A stretch of 64,000 nt of DNA. Source: Salinicoccus sp. RF5 (GTDB lineage Bacteria > Bacillota > Bacilli > Staphylococcales > Salinicoccaceae). Numbering within the stretch: position 1 is the stretch's first letter; the number at the start of each line of letters is the position of its first letter. The stretch spans positions 124,001 through 188,000 of the forward strand of contig NZ_JAJGRC010000002.1 of the NCBI RefSeq assembly GCF_020786625.1, written 5' to 3'. This document shows, piece by piece, positions 35,255-43,840 of this stretch. The position numbers and the translations under genes were made by a program. The notes under the pieces are model-generated. The model had not been told where the DNA came from and searched no databases. It was given only the letters and a program-made list of their open reading frames with translations.

Positions 35255-36457
35255 TTGCAGAATAAAGATTATTCAAATGATGGAATCTGGACAAAGGAAT
35301 TTGTTGTCATATTCATGTACCATTTCATCATCATGTTTGCCATGTATGTGTCCATGGTCACGATTGGAAGTTTCGCAATCGACAATTACAATGCTTCTGC
35401 CAGTACGGCGGGTCTAGTAGCAAGCATTTTCATCATAGGAGTGCTCGCTGGTCGTGCATTGACGGGCCAGCAAATCAACCGCTTGGGTGCGCGGCGTCTT
35501 CTCTATATAGGAACGATCTTATTCTTTGCAACATATGCCCTTTATTTTATCGATGGGAGTTTGTCACTGCTCATCATCACACGTTTCCTCAATGGTTTTG
35601 CCACCGGGCTGATCAGTACCGCACTCAACACATTGGCGACCATATCCGTTCCAGAAAGGCGTCGGGGAGAGGGGATTAGCTACTTCAGTCTGAGCTTTGT
35701 ACTCGGATCGGCAATCGGTCCGTTCCTTGGCTTCCTATTGGCAGATACCATCCCATACAACGTGATGCTGCTGATTGTTGCAGTACTGGTGCTGATTGTG
35801 GCCATGACCATTCCGATGATCCGTACGAACAACATCAAACGTCCAATGAAGCCGACTGTAAAAGGTTTCAAGATGGTCGACCGCGATGCACTGCCGATGG
35901 GCTTCTCAATTCTGTTCATGGGCCTTGCGTACGCAGGCGTGCTGTCCTTCCTGAACATGTATGCACAGGAAGTGGATCTCGTGACTGCAGCAAGTTTCTT
36001 CTTCATCGTCTATGCCATATCCATTACATTGACGCGTCCATTTACAGGTAAACTGATGGACCAGAAAGGCGCCAACATCGTCCTGTACCCTGCATTCATA
36101 TTGATGGCGATAGGATTCTTCATGCTTGGAAGTGCCACGACGGGGCTGGTCCTCCTGGCTTCCAGCATCCTCATCGGTTTCGGTTACGGAAACTTCCAGT
36201 CCATTGCCCAGACTGTCTGTGTCAACCTGGCTTCCCGGGAGAACGTAGGGCTTGCGACCAGCACATATTTCATCATGCTAGAAATAGGCTTGGGATTCGG
36301 GCCATTCTTCCTTGGGTTCCTTGTTCCATCACTCGGTTATGGCGGGCTCTATCAGTTCCTCGTCATTTCCGTGCTCATTGCGATGGGCATATTCCATTTC
36401 GTCTACGGTCGTCATGAGAGTGCCGAGAAGCATATGTCGCAGCAGGATTTGAAATAG
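35255..36457 (+). CDS. MFS transporter (drug efflux type)
   Basis: The 400-residue protein has 12 predicted helices and the MFS-A motif between helices 2 and 3, GRALTGQQINRLGARRLL, plus a repeated RPFTGKLMDQKGAN version in the second half. It starts at TTG 35255 after AAAGGTG. Pairing with a MarR repressor suggests export of a toxic small molecule, possibly an aromatic compound given the neighbourhood; the substrate is unknown. Confidence 0.9.
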   Translation: MQNKDYSNDGIWTKEFVVIFMYHFIIMFAMYVSMVTIGSFAIDNYNASASTAGLVASIFIIGVLAGRALTGQQINRLGARRLLYIGTILFFATYALYFIDGSLSLLIITRFLNGFATGLISTALNTLATISVPERRRGEGISYFSLSFVLGSAIGPFLGFLLADTIPYNVMLLIVAVLVLIVAMTIPMIRTNNIKRPMKPTVKGFKMVDRDALPMGFSILFMGLAYAGVLSFLNMYAQEVDLVTAASFFFIVYAISITLTRPFTGKLMDQKGANIVLYPAFILMAIGFFMLGSATTGLVLLASSILIGFGYGNFQSIAQTVCVNLASRENVGLATSTYFIMLEIGLGFGPFFLGFLVPSLGYGGLYQFLVISVLIAMGIFHFVYGRHESAEKHMSQQDLK

Positions 36458-36495
36458 ATCTAAATAAAATGAGGGTAAGAGTTTTAAGTGTCCAT

Positions 36496-36536
36496 AAAAA
36501 TTGCCGCTCCGGTTCAAACCGGAGCGGCAATTTTTT
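36496..36536. terminator. Bidirectional terminator between MFS and NhaC genes
   Basis: A perfect GC-rich stem of at least 16 bp (AATTGCCGCTCCGGTT with AACCGGAGCGGCAATT), two-base loop, flanked by A5 and T6 runs. Confidence 0.93.
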
Positions 36537-36571
36537 ATAAGGTATTTTCTAACCGTGTATGCCTTGGATTG

Positions 36572-38008
36572 TTATCCGAATTCCCCTTGGACAAGTGGTT
36601 TCGCTTTTTCTTGCTCCTGTACGTGTGCCTTTGTATAAGTCAGGGTTTTTCCTGTCATGCCAAAGAAAATGGTAAGGATCGGGCAGAGCAGGCAGAAGAA
36701 GGCAAATGGCAGGTAGGATAGGGTAGGGACGCCAAGCACGCTTGCGATGAAGACACCGCAGACGCTCCATGGTACGAGTGGGTTGATGACTGTACCCGCA
36801 TCCTCTGCAACCCGTGACAAGTTCTTGTTTTCAAGTCCAACTTTTTCATATTGCCTCTGGAATGTCTCCGTAGTAAGAAGTATGGACAGATATTGTTCGC
36901 CGATAAGTATATTGATGCCGATGGCATTGAGAGCGGAACCGAGTATGACGCTCTTTACGTTTTTGAGCATACTTTCTATGGCTGCAAACAGTCTTGGAAC
37001 GATGCCCAGTTTGAAGAGGAGTCCTCCCATACCAAGTGCAAGAAGCACGATGCCGATGGTGAAGAACATGCTTTCCATGCCTCCCCTGGACAGCAGCTGA
37101 TCGATCTGTTCTATTCCAGTTTCAGAAACGAATCCGCCGAACAGTATGCCGAATATGCTGCCTATGGAAGGCACTGTATGCATTACCGACAGGACTAGTG
37201 CGCTGATGATGCCTGCAGTAAGTGAAATGAGGGCGGGAGCCCGCATCAATGAGAATACAAGCAGAACTCCAAGTGGGATGATGGCGTTATACCAGCTGAT
37301 CAGTCCAGTTTCCATCAACCCCTGTTGATAGATTTCCATTTCTCCGAAGTTGGCCGAGGAGATATTCGGCGACATGAAGGCGAACAGGACCAGAGCGATC
37401 AGGAATGCTGGTATGGTCGTCCACATCATGTTTTTGATATGCTCGAAAAGGTCAACTTTAAGTATACTTGATGCCATGTTGGTCGTGTCTGATAGTGGGG
37501 ACATCTTATCCCCGAAAAATGCACCTGATACAATTGCACCGGCTGTCATGGCCAATGATATGTCGAGTGCGCCTGAAATGCCGATGAAGGCGAGGCCCAC
37601 GGTGCCCACCGTCGTCAATGAACTGCCGACGCATATGCCGACTATTGAAGTGACGATGAGTACGACTGCAAGATAAAAATTCGGTGTAACAAGTTCGAAT
37701 CCGCCATAGATCAATGTCGGTATGGTGCCGCTATAGATCCAGGAAGCAATGAGCATACCGATCATGAAGAAGATGAATACAGCCCCCATCCCTGAGACTG
37801 CCCCTTCCGAGAAGCCTTCCTGCAGCTTCTGGTAGGGTATCCTCTTTGCCATTCCATACAAGATCAGCAGAAGCAGTGAGAGCATCAACGGTATATGTGG
37901 CACTGTCTCGAAATAGATGATGCTCGTGCTGATTATGATCACGATAGCGGCTACGACGGCAAGTGCTTCGAATAACGATGGTGTCTGTGCAGGTTTAATG
38001 CGGAACAT
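36572..38008 (-). CDS. NhaC-family transporter at the end of the 2-oxoacid dehydrogenase operon
   Basis: The 478-residue membrane protein has the NhaC signature GDKMSPLSDTTNMASSILKVDLFEHIKNMMWTTIPAF around residue 168 and many hydrophobic helices. It begins 28 bases after the E2 stop with a good AAAGGGGGA ribosome site and no terminator between, so it belongs to the thioesterase/dehydrogenase operon. Although annotated as Na+/H+ antiporters, NhaC proteins include substrate exchangers (MleN). Uptake or export of an aromatic amino acid or arylacetate is a reasonable inference. Confidence 0.88.
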   Translation of the reverse strand: MFRIKPAQTPSLFEALAVVAAIVIIISTSIIYFETVPHIPLMLSLLLLILYGMAKRIPYQKLQEGFSEGAVSGMGAVFIFFMIGMLIASWIYSGTIPTLIYGGFELVTPNFYLAVVLIVTSIVGICVGSSLTTVGTVGLAFIGISGALDISLAMTAGAIVSGAFFGDKMSPLSDTTNMASSILKVDLFEHIKNMMWTTIPAFLIALVLFAFMSPNISSANFGEMEIYQQGLMETGLISWYNAIIPLGVLLVFSLMRAPALISLTAGIISALVLSVMHTVPSIGSIFGILFGGFVSETGIEQIDQLLSRGGMESMFFTIGIVLLALGMGGLLFKLGIVPRLFAAIESMLKNVKSVILGSALNAIGINILIGEQYLSILLTTETFQRQYEKVGLENKNLSRVAEDAGTVINPLVPWSVCGVFIASVLGVPTLSYLPFAFFCLLCPILTIFFGMTGKTLTYTKAHVQEQEKAKPLVQGEFG

Positions 38009-38036
38009 GGAAATCCCCCTTTGTTTTAATCGTTCA

Positions 38037-39266
38037 TCAAACCAGTTCCAATAAAAGCAGTTTCGGATTTTCTAGAAGTGACTTAAACCTGTTCGTGAAT
38101 GCGATTGCCTCCCCTCCATCGGCAACGCGGTGGTCGAATGTCAATGTGATGTTCATCATGGAACGGATGACGATCTCATCATTCTGATCCACCACCGGCA
38201 TCTTTTTGGTCTTATGGAAAGCCATCAGAGCGACCTCCGGATAATTGATGATGGGTGTCGCCCCGATACTGCCGAGCGGTCCGACATTGCTGATGGTGAA
38301 TGTGCTGCCTGTGACCTCCTTTCCTGTAATATTGTTTTCCATCGCCTTTGCAGTGAGTGACTTCATCTCTTTGTGGATATCTGAGAGTGACTTTCCTTCT
38401 GCATTCCTGATCACCGGAACAATCAGCCCCTCAGTAGTGTCTGTGGCAATGCCCATATGAACGGAATCCTTGAGAAGGATCCGACCGTTTTCTTCGTCCA
38501 ATTCAGAATTGAAGATCGGATAATCATTGAGCGCAATAGCCAACGCTTTAATGAAGAATGCTGCTACGGAAATGGAAGCTTCAGGCTTCAGTTCCTGCCT
38601 GAAGGCGAGGAGTTCCGTCATATCCACTTCTTCCATATGAGCGACGTGCGGTATCGTATAGATGGATTGGGTCATCTTTTTGGCGATCTGTTTGCGTCGT
38701 CCTTTGAATGGAATCCAATTCTCCTCTTCCGTCGGGTCTTCGGCTGCCTTCTTGGTGGCAGGAGCCACTTTTTCCCCTTTATCTACAGCCTCTTCCGGAC
38801 CCTTGAAACTTTTCACATCTTCGACTGTAATGCGGCCATCTTTACCGGTCCCTTTAATCTGTTCGATATCCACTTCAAGTTCCCTGGCAATCTTTCTGGT
38901 ATAAGGTGCGGCCTTGATTCTGACGGGTCCCTTCACTTCTCTTTTCCGATCATGATCTGGTGCCGTTTCTGATGGTTCGGATGTCTCTGAATCATTCTTC
39001 GGTGCCGCCTCATCTTCTTCGATGGATGCATTTCCGGCATCTATGGTCAGTATGGTGGTGCCTACGGATATGGTGGCCCCTTCTTCCACCAGAATATCCT
39101 TTATTCTTCCTCCCTTGGGAGCGGTCAGTTCAGTTACCATCTTTTCTGTCTGTACTTCGATGATGGGCTGGTCTTCATTGACATCTTCCCCTTCTTTGAC
39201 GAAGTAGGTGATGACATCCCCTTCAGTCATGCCTTCTCCAATATCATGCAATTTAACCTCTACCAC
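38037..39266 (-). CDS. 2-oxoacid dehydrogenase E2 component (dihydrolipoamide acyltransferase)
   Basis: The 409-residue protein has one lipoyl domain (residues 1-76; lipoyl-Lys42 in VQTEKMV), an acidic linker, a peripheral-subunit-binding domain (KAAPYTRKIARELEVDIEQIKGTGKDGRI, about 115-145) and the acyltransferase domain ending with the catalytic TFDHRVADGG. It passes the acyl group from E1 to CoA. With E1alpha and E1beta upstream this makes a branched-chain-type complex. No E3 gene is present, so a housekeeping lipoamide dehydrogenase must serve. Pairing with an arylalanine dehydrogenase suggests aromatic 2-oxoacids as substrates. Confidence 0.92.
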   Translation of the reverse strand: MVEVKLHDIGEGMTEGDVITYFVKEGEDVNEDQPIIEVQTEKMVTELTAPKGGRIKDILVEEGATISVGTTILTIDAGNASIEEDEAAPKNDSETSEPSETAPDHDRKREVKGPVRIKAAPYTRKIARELEVDIEQIKGTGKDGRITVEDVKSFKGPEEAVDKGEKVAPATKKAAEDPTEEENWIPFKGRRKQIAKKMTQSIYTIPHVAHMEEVDMTELLAFRQELKPEASISVAAFFIKALAIALNDYPIFNSELDEENGRILLKDSVHMGIATDTTEGLIVPVIRNAEGKSLSDIHKEMKSLTAKAMENNITGKEVTGSTFTISNVGPLGSIGATPIINYPEVALMAFHKTKKMPVVDQNDEIVIRSMMNITLTFDHRVADGGEAIAFTNRFKSLLENPKLLLLELV

Positions 39267-39280
39267 TGCTGGTCCCCTCC

Positions 39281-40273
39281 TTAGAAATCCATTACTTTCT
39301 GTACGGCATGTAACGTCCGTTCCGGTGTCGGGAGGAAATGTTCCTCCAGTGCCCAGAATGGTACATGAACATCTGCGCCCGTCACTCTCTCGATTGGTGA
39401 TTTAAGATAGAGGAAGGAAGTGTCGTTGACGATTGAAATGATGTCATTGCCGAGACCGCCGGTGGACTGGGCTTCATGCACGATTACACAGCGGTTGGTC
39501 TTTTGTACGGACGCTGCAATGATGTCCTTGTCGATGGGGGAGAGGGTACGCAGGTCGATCACATCGCAGGTGATCCCCTTTTCCTCCGCAAGCTGTGCAG
39601 CTTTTTTTATGACGGGCACCATCGCTCCCCAGGCAATCAGTGTGACATCTTCCCCTTCCACAAGAAGTTCCCCCTTGCCGATTTCAACTTCATATTTACC
39701 CTCGGGTACTTCATCCTTATATGCACGGTAGAGCTTCAGAGGTTCGAGGAAAAGGACGGGGTCCGGATCCTCAATGGCTGAAATGAGGAGACCTTTTGCA
39801 TCATATGCATTGGATGGACATACCACTTTAATGCCCGGCATATGGGTGAAGAGTGCCTCCATGCTGTCAGAATGTATCTCCGGCGCCCGGACTCCAGCTC
39901 CATACGGTGCGCGGATGACCATCGGGACGGTAAAAGCACCCATCGATCTGTAGCGCATCCGCGTAGCATGCGTCATCACCTGTTCATAGGCAGGATAGAT
40001 GAAGCCGAAGAACTGGATCTCGGCGACGGGCAGCATGCCGTTCATCGCCATGCCGATTGAAGTTCCGATGATGCCGGATTCGCTCAAAGGCGTATCGAAT
40101 ACACGGTCTTCCCCAAAGCTTTCCTGCAGGCCGTCCGTCGCACGAAAGACACCGCCATTGATCCCTACATCTTCACCGAGCACGACCATTTCTTCCCGTT
40201 CCTGGAGCATGGTGCGAAGCCCGTCATTGATTGCCTGGACCGGCGTCATACTGTTGGTCTTCACTGTCGTCAT
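39281..40273 (-). CDS. 2-oxoacid dehydrogenase E1 component, beta subunit
   Basis: The 330-residue transketolase-like subunit has VLGEDVGINGGVFRATDGLQ, ESGIIGTSIGMAMNGM and EIQFFGFIYPAYEQ, the usual E1beta landmarks, and a C-terminal transketolase domain with VIDLRTLSPIDKD and HEAQSTGGLG. ATG 40273 overlaps the E1alpha stop as ATGA, confirming this start over the longer frame to 40333. It forms the thiamine diphosphate-dependent decarboxylase with E1alpha. Confidence 0.93.
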   Translation of the reverse strand: MTTVKTNSMTPVQAINDGLRTMLQEREEMVVLGEDVGINGGVFRATDGLQESFGEDRVFDTPLSESGIIGTSIGMAMNGMLPVAEIQFFGFIYPAYEQVMTHATRMRYRSMGAFTVPMVIRAPYGAGVRAPEIHSDSMEALFTHMPGIKVVCPSNAYDAKGLLISAIEDPDPVLFLEPLKLYRAYKDEVPEGKYEVEIGKGELLVEGEDVTLIAWGAMVPVIKKAAQLAEEKGITCDVIDLRTLSPIDKDIIAASVQKTNRCVIVHEAQSTGGLGNDIISIVNDTSFLYLKSPIERVTGADVHVPFWALEEHFLPTPERTLHAVQKVMDF

Positions 40274-41382
40274 TTTTCGGAGCCCCCTTTCAGATATTCC
40301 ATATATGCTTTCTTCTGCTCTTCGATGGGCCATGTAGGAGACTCGAACATATGGTCATATATATCATTCACATCAGGTTCCGGCATGGATTCCATTTCCT
40401 TTACGGCTTCATCAATTTCAGACTTGATGTCCTTTTCGAAGTCTTCCGCCCACTGGGCATCCCAATAGCCTTCTGATTTCATGAATGCCTCAAGTCTCGA
40501 TAATGGGTCATTCAGCAGGTTTTTCCTGTTCTCTGTTTCGTTGTCTCGGTACTTTGTCGGGTCATCCGCCGTCGTGTGGGCACCATATCTCCATGTGACT
40601 GCCTCTATCAATGTTGGTCCTTCACCATTCCTGGCCCTTTCCAGGGCTTTCATGGTTTCGTGGTGGACGGCGAATATATCGTTGCCGTCCACCCTCACAC
40701 CTGGCATACCGTAGGCGACGGCCTTCTGGGCAATTGTTTCCGAATTCATCTGTTTCCATACAGGGACGGAAATTGCGTAACGGTTGTTCTGATTGAAGAA
40801 GACCACAGGCGCCTTGAATACACTGGCGAAGTTCATTCCTTCATGGAAGTCCCCTTCAGAAGTGGCACCATCACCAAAATAGGCGATGACCGCCTGGGAG
40901 GACTCCCTGTATCTGCTGGCCATTGCTGCACCGGTGGCCAGAGGCAGCTGTGTTGCAATCGGTACGGAAGGGGGAACGATGTTGCGTCCTTCCGGCGGAC
41001 GGTTGCCTTCGACCCGTCCCTTCCACGTGGAAATTATTGCGTAGGAGCCGCCGAAGGTGATGCTGGCTGCATGGTCCCTGTATGTAGGGAACATCCAGTC
41101 ATCTTCCCGTAGGGCCAGTGCGCTGCCGACCTGGGCAGCCTCCTGCCCATTGAAGCCGGGATAGGTCCCGATTCTGCCCTGACGCTGAAGATTGATCGCT
41201 TTCTGATCGAAAGTACGCATGCACAGCATCTGACGGTAGAACTTCCTGCAATCTTCGATATTGATTTCGTTCCGGTATGTATCATCGACAAGGTTGCCTT
41301 CGCTGTCGATGATCTGCTTCATAGGAAACTGTTCTGTAATATCCTGTTGGTGTGTATTTCTGTTTTCGATTGGTGTATGCAT
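40270..41382 (-). CDS. 2-oxoacid dehydrogenase E1 component, alpha subunit
   Basis: The 370-residue subunit contains the thiamine diphosphate motif GDGATSEGDFHEG...NQNN (about residues 166-198), GRIGTYPGFNGQEAAQVG and the phosphorylation-loop-like RYGAHTTADDPTKYR near residue 290. RDH and GGRNI-type substrate residues are of the branched-chain/aryl type rather than pyruvate type as far as can be judged. It lies four bases after the amino acid dehydrogenase stop. Start ATG 41382 has GGGAGTG. Confidence 0.92.
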   Translation of the reverse strand: MHTPIENRNTHQQDITEQFPMKQIIDSEGNLVDDTYRNEINIEDCRKFYRQMLCMRTFDQKAINLQRQGRIGTYPGFNGQEAAQVGSALALREDDWMFPTYRDHAASITFGGSYAIISTWKGRVEGNRPPEGRNIVPPSVPIATQLPLATGAAMASRYRESSQAVIAYFGDGATSEGDFHEGMNFASVFKAPVVFFNQNNRYAISVPVWKQMNSETIAQKAVAYGMPGVRVDGNDIFAVHHETMKALERARNGEGPTLIEAVTWRYGAHTTADDPTKYRDNETENRKNLLNDPLSRLEAFMKSEGYWDAQWAEDFEKDIKSEIDEAVKEMESMPEPDVNDIYDHMFESPTWPIEEQKKAYMEYLKGGSEK

Positions 41383-41386
41383 GAAA

Positions 41387-42526
41387 TCACTCCCTTACTT
41401 CCCATTTGGGACGACGTTTTCTGGAAAAGAAATTGTTCCGGTGCTTCTGTTCCTCGAGCACATGTGTCACCTTCTGATTTGCAGCGTCGGTAGTCGTTGT
41501 CGCATCCATTTCTGCCTGCTGATAAATCTTCAGAAGGGATTGATAGATGGTTTTGGTTTTCGCAAGGACACGCTTTGGATTAGGACCATACAGTTCATCA
41601 GCGACCTGAATCAGCCCTCCGGCATTGACGATGAAGTCAGGGGCATAGAGTATACCGGACTGTTGGAGCTTTTCCGCTATGGAATTGTCGGAAAGCTGAT
41701 TGTTTGCTGATCCCACCACCGCTTTCACCTGCAGTTGCTTAAGCGTTTCATCGTTGATGATTCCACCCATTGCGCATGGGACGAAGATGTCGGCTTCAAC
41801 ACCATAGATTTCATCGCTTTCCACAATCTTCAGCTCTCCAGTGGTCCCGGAGGCATAGTTCTCAATACTGAGGATCGCTGCCTCGTTGATGTCTGTAACG
41901 AAGAGTTTGGCTCCAGCCTCGAGCAGCTGCTCAGCTACTTTATATCCGACTTTGCCGAGTCCCTGGATGGCATAGCTGCGCTTGCCGAGGTCACGGCTGT
42001 TGAACAGGTGCTCATTGGTCGCCTCAAGAGCGTAGAGCACGCCCTGTGCAGTAGGTATGGATGAGTCTCCGCTGCCGCCATACTCTTCAGGAATCCCATT
42101 GATGAAGTGCGTCTCCTTGAATGCCTCCACAAAATCTTCGGTAGTGGTTCCCATGTCCGTTCCGGTATAGAAGCGGCCATTCAGGGAATCGACGAACTGG
42201 CCGAATGACCGGAATAGAGCCGGGGATTTGTCGGTTGCCGGATCAGCGATGATGACCGCTTTGCCGCCACCGAAGTCGAGGCCGGAAGCCGCACATTTAT
42301 GGGTCATGCCCTCTGAAAGTCTAAGGACATCATCCAAAGCGGCATCGACACTTTCGTAGGGATACATCCGCGTGCCGCCCAGGGCGGGGCCGAGGGTAGT
42401 ATCATGTATTGCTATGATTGCCTGAAGTCCGGTTGCCGGATCGTTGCAGAAGAGCACCTGCTCATGGCCTGCTATCTTTTCAAACATGTCTTTCGTTTCC
42501 GTTCTGCTGTATTCCATCTGTTTCAA
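41387..42526 (-). CDS. Amino acid dehydrogenase, phenylalanine-dehydrogenase-like
   Basis: The 379-residue Glu/Leu/Phe/Val dehydrogenase has the substrate and catalytic lysines Lys77 (GMTHKCAA) and Lys89 (DFGGGKAV) and the NAD motif GLGKVG (about residue 195). The stretch [19 protein letters not shown] and [19 protein letters not shown] and [13 protein letters not shown] match phenylalanine dehydrogenases better than leucine dehydrogenases, which have NGRYITAEDVGT. It would oxidatively deaminate Phe or Tyr to arylpyruvate with NAD+. It starts at TTG 42526 with AGGAGGGATTACT. Leucine dehydrogenase feeding a branched-chain complex is the main alternative. Confidence 0.8.
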   Translation of the reverse strand: MKQMEYSRTETKDMFEKIAGHEQVLFCNDPATGLQAIIAIHDTTLGPALGGTRMYPYESVDAALDDVLRLSEGMTHKCAASGLDFGGGKAVIIADPATDKSPALFRSFGQFVDSLNGRFYTGTDMGTTTEDFVEAFKETHFINGIPEEYGGSGDSSIPTAQGVLYALEATNEHLFNSRDLGKRSYAIQGLGKVGYKVAEQLLEAGAKLFVTDINEAAILSIENYASGTTGELKIVESDEIYGVEADIFVPCAMGGIINDETLKQLQVKAVVGSANNQLSDNSIAEKLQQSGILYAPDFIVNAGGLIQVADELYGPNPKRVLAKTKTIYQSLLKIYQQAEMDATTTTDAANQKVTHVLEEQKHRNNFFSRKRRPKWEVRE

Positions 42527-42547
42527 AGTAATCCCTCCTGAAATTAT

Positions 42548-42943
42548 TCATGCCTTCTGATGCGCGAGTCTTTTTTTCATGGTATTTTTCGGCATTATCG
42601 CCTGGACGACTTCCCCTTTGCCGATGATGCCCTCAGCGTTGCGGGCGATCACTTCCGTCGTGGCACGTGCAGGGGTGAGATGCACAAGCTTCGCCTCATG
42701 CACCACTTTGGACCCGATTGGTGAAGGGGCAGAGTGGGTGAGTGATACAGACGCCCCGGCACTTTCTTCGTCAGTCTCCAAGTAAGGGAGAAGCAGATCT
42801 CGGGATGCACACTCCATGTGATAGACCATGGAAGCGGTCGAATATACAGGGTGCACGACCTCCCCATGGAACTGGGCGAACATCTCCTCAGTCACTGTGA
42901 TTTCAAGGATTTGCAAGATGCCTGTTTCAATACTGTCTTTCAA
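42548..42943 (-). CDS. FlK-like hotdog acyl-CoA thioesterase
   Basis: The 131-residue protein resembles fluoroacetyl-CoA thioesterase FlK: VYSTASMVYHMECA with Thr36 and Glu44, and SLTHSAPSPIGSKV with His70, line up with FlK's Thr-Glu-His active site, followed by the HVTVEA-type beta strands. It probably hydrolyses a small acyl-CoA. As first gene of the operon with an arylalanine dehydrogenase and a 2-oxoacid dehydrogenase complex, it could release free arylacetate from arylacetyl-CoA for the adjacent hpa pathway (inference). It starts at TTG 42943 after AGGTGGTGATCAT. Confidence 0.78.
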   Translation of the reverse strand: MKDSIETGILQILEITVTEEMFAQFHGEVVHPVYSTASMVYHMECASRDLLLPYLETDEESAGASVSLTHSAPSPIGSKVVHEAKLVHLTPARATTEVIARNAEGIIGKGEVVQAIMPKNTMKKRLAHQKA

Positions 42944-42964
42944 ATGATCACCACCTGATTAATG

Positions 42965-42978
42965 TGAAAACGCTTACA
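42965..42978. promoter_or_regulatory. cre site in the leader of the thioesterase operon
   Basis: TGAAAACGCTTACA matches all 14 positions of the cre consensus TGWAANCGNTNWCA. It lies downstream of the promoter and 22 bases before the first start codon, where CcpA would act as a roadblock. Confidence 0.75.
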
Positions 42979-42993
42979 AATAGACTGAAAAAA

Positions 42994-43054
42994 ATTTGGT
43001 GAATATTCCAAATACAAATAAAATTATATATACCCGACAGTTAACCGTCAACTG
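42994..43054 (-). promoter_or_regulatory. Promoter with two palindromes for the thioesterase-PheDH-E1-E2-NhaC operon
   Basis: On the minus strand, TTGACG (43046-43051) and TATAAT (43023-43028) are 17 bases apart. The palindrome CAGTT-N7-AACTG (43038-43054) covers the -35 element and ATTTGG-N8-CCAAAT (42994-43013) lies just after the -10. Either could bind the GntR-type regulator encoded next door. Confidence 0.65.
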
Positions 43055-43063
43055 CAAATAAAA

Positions 43064-43103
43064 ATATTGAGGCCTGATTCCGTGAAGAATCAGGCCTCAA
43101 TAT
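43064..43103. terminator. Hairpin terminator after the GntR gene
   Basis: Arms ATATTGAGGCCTGATTC and GAATCAGGCCTCAATAT pair over 17 bases around a short loop. The hairpin overlaps the last codons of the GntR gene. Confidence 0.85.
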
Positions 43104-43818
43104 GCATCAGGACACCTTTCAGGGCTTTTTGAACATGTTCGCTCATCAATGTTTCAGCGCGCTCTGCATCCCGGTCAGCTAAGGCATCGTATATTCTCTG
43201 GTGCTCTTCGATGAAGGAGGTGTAGAACGGTTCGCCAACCATGCAGTTCCTCATGTAGTGGAGCTTTACCTTGATTGCTTCAAGCAGTTTAATGAGGTGG
43301 TTGTTGTTGGAGCTCTCTATGATGATCGTATGGAATTCCTGGTCGTAGGTTCCGAGTTCGGAGGAGGAGGAATCGAGTTTCTTGGTTTCCTCGATATTCT
43401 GTGCAAGCCGTCTGAGGGTGTCCTCATCCAGGTTTTTCAACGCGAGACGGATGGCCAGTACTTCAAGACTTTCCCGGCATTCGAATATGTCGACGATATC
43501 TTTTCTCGAAGGGTTGTAGACCTTTACCAGTCCATCGTTATAGAGGAGCAGCCCGTCTTGAATCAGCATCCGGACCGCTTCCCTCACGGTACCGCGGCTG
43601 ACTCCAAGCTCTTTGGCGGTCCGTGCCTCAACAATCCTGTCTTCAGGCTTCAGTTTTCCATTCATGATGGATTCCTTGATCAGGTGATAGGCCTGTATGT
43701 GCAGGGATTCGGCTTTTATAATTTTGCTCACTTGCATCAGCTCATTTCTGAATTGAAGATATTCACCCTGGCCGCGGGATGTCGGCAGTAATTCATGTGT
43801 CGATGCGACCATATTCAT
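43090..43818 (-). CDS. GntR-family regulator with FCD domain
   Basis: The 242-residue protein has a FadR-type winged helix (IVEARTAKELGVSRGTVREAVRMLIQDGLLLYN, about residues 63-95) and an all-helical FCD ligand domain with YDQEFHTIIIESSNNNHL and EHQRIYDALADRDAERAETLMSEH, including the Asp/His residues that bind a metal in this group. The start is uncertain: ATG 43818 gives the full frame without a visible ribosome site, while an internal ATG at 43737 would give a shorter protein beginning at MQVSKII. It follows the LysR gene by 22 bases and flanks the thioesterase operon, its likely target, with an organic-acid ligand. Confidence 0.87.
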   Translation of the reverse strand: MNMVASTHELLPTSRGQGEYLQFRNELMQVSKIIKAESLHIQAYHLIKESIMNGKLKPEDRIVEARTAKELGVSRGTVREAVRMLIQDGLLLYNDGLVKVYNPSRKDIVDIFECRESLEVLAIRLALKNLDEDTLRRLAQNIEETKKLDSSSSELGTYDQEFHTIIIESSNNNHLIKLLEAIKVKLHYMRNCMVGEPFYTSFIEEHQRIYDALADRDAERAETLMSEHVQKALKGVLMHIEA

Positions 43819-43840
43819 TCATATCAAATATACCATAGAT

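Noticed and set aside
41387-42526. Leucine dehydrogenase of a standard branched-chain (bkd) operon
   Set aside because: Not fully excluded, but [12 protein letters not shown] and neighbouring segments match phenylalanine dehydrogenases, and no ptb or buk genes are present.
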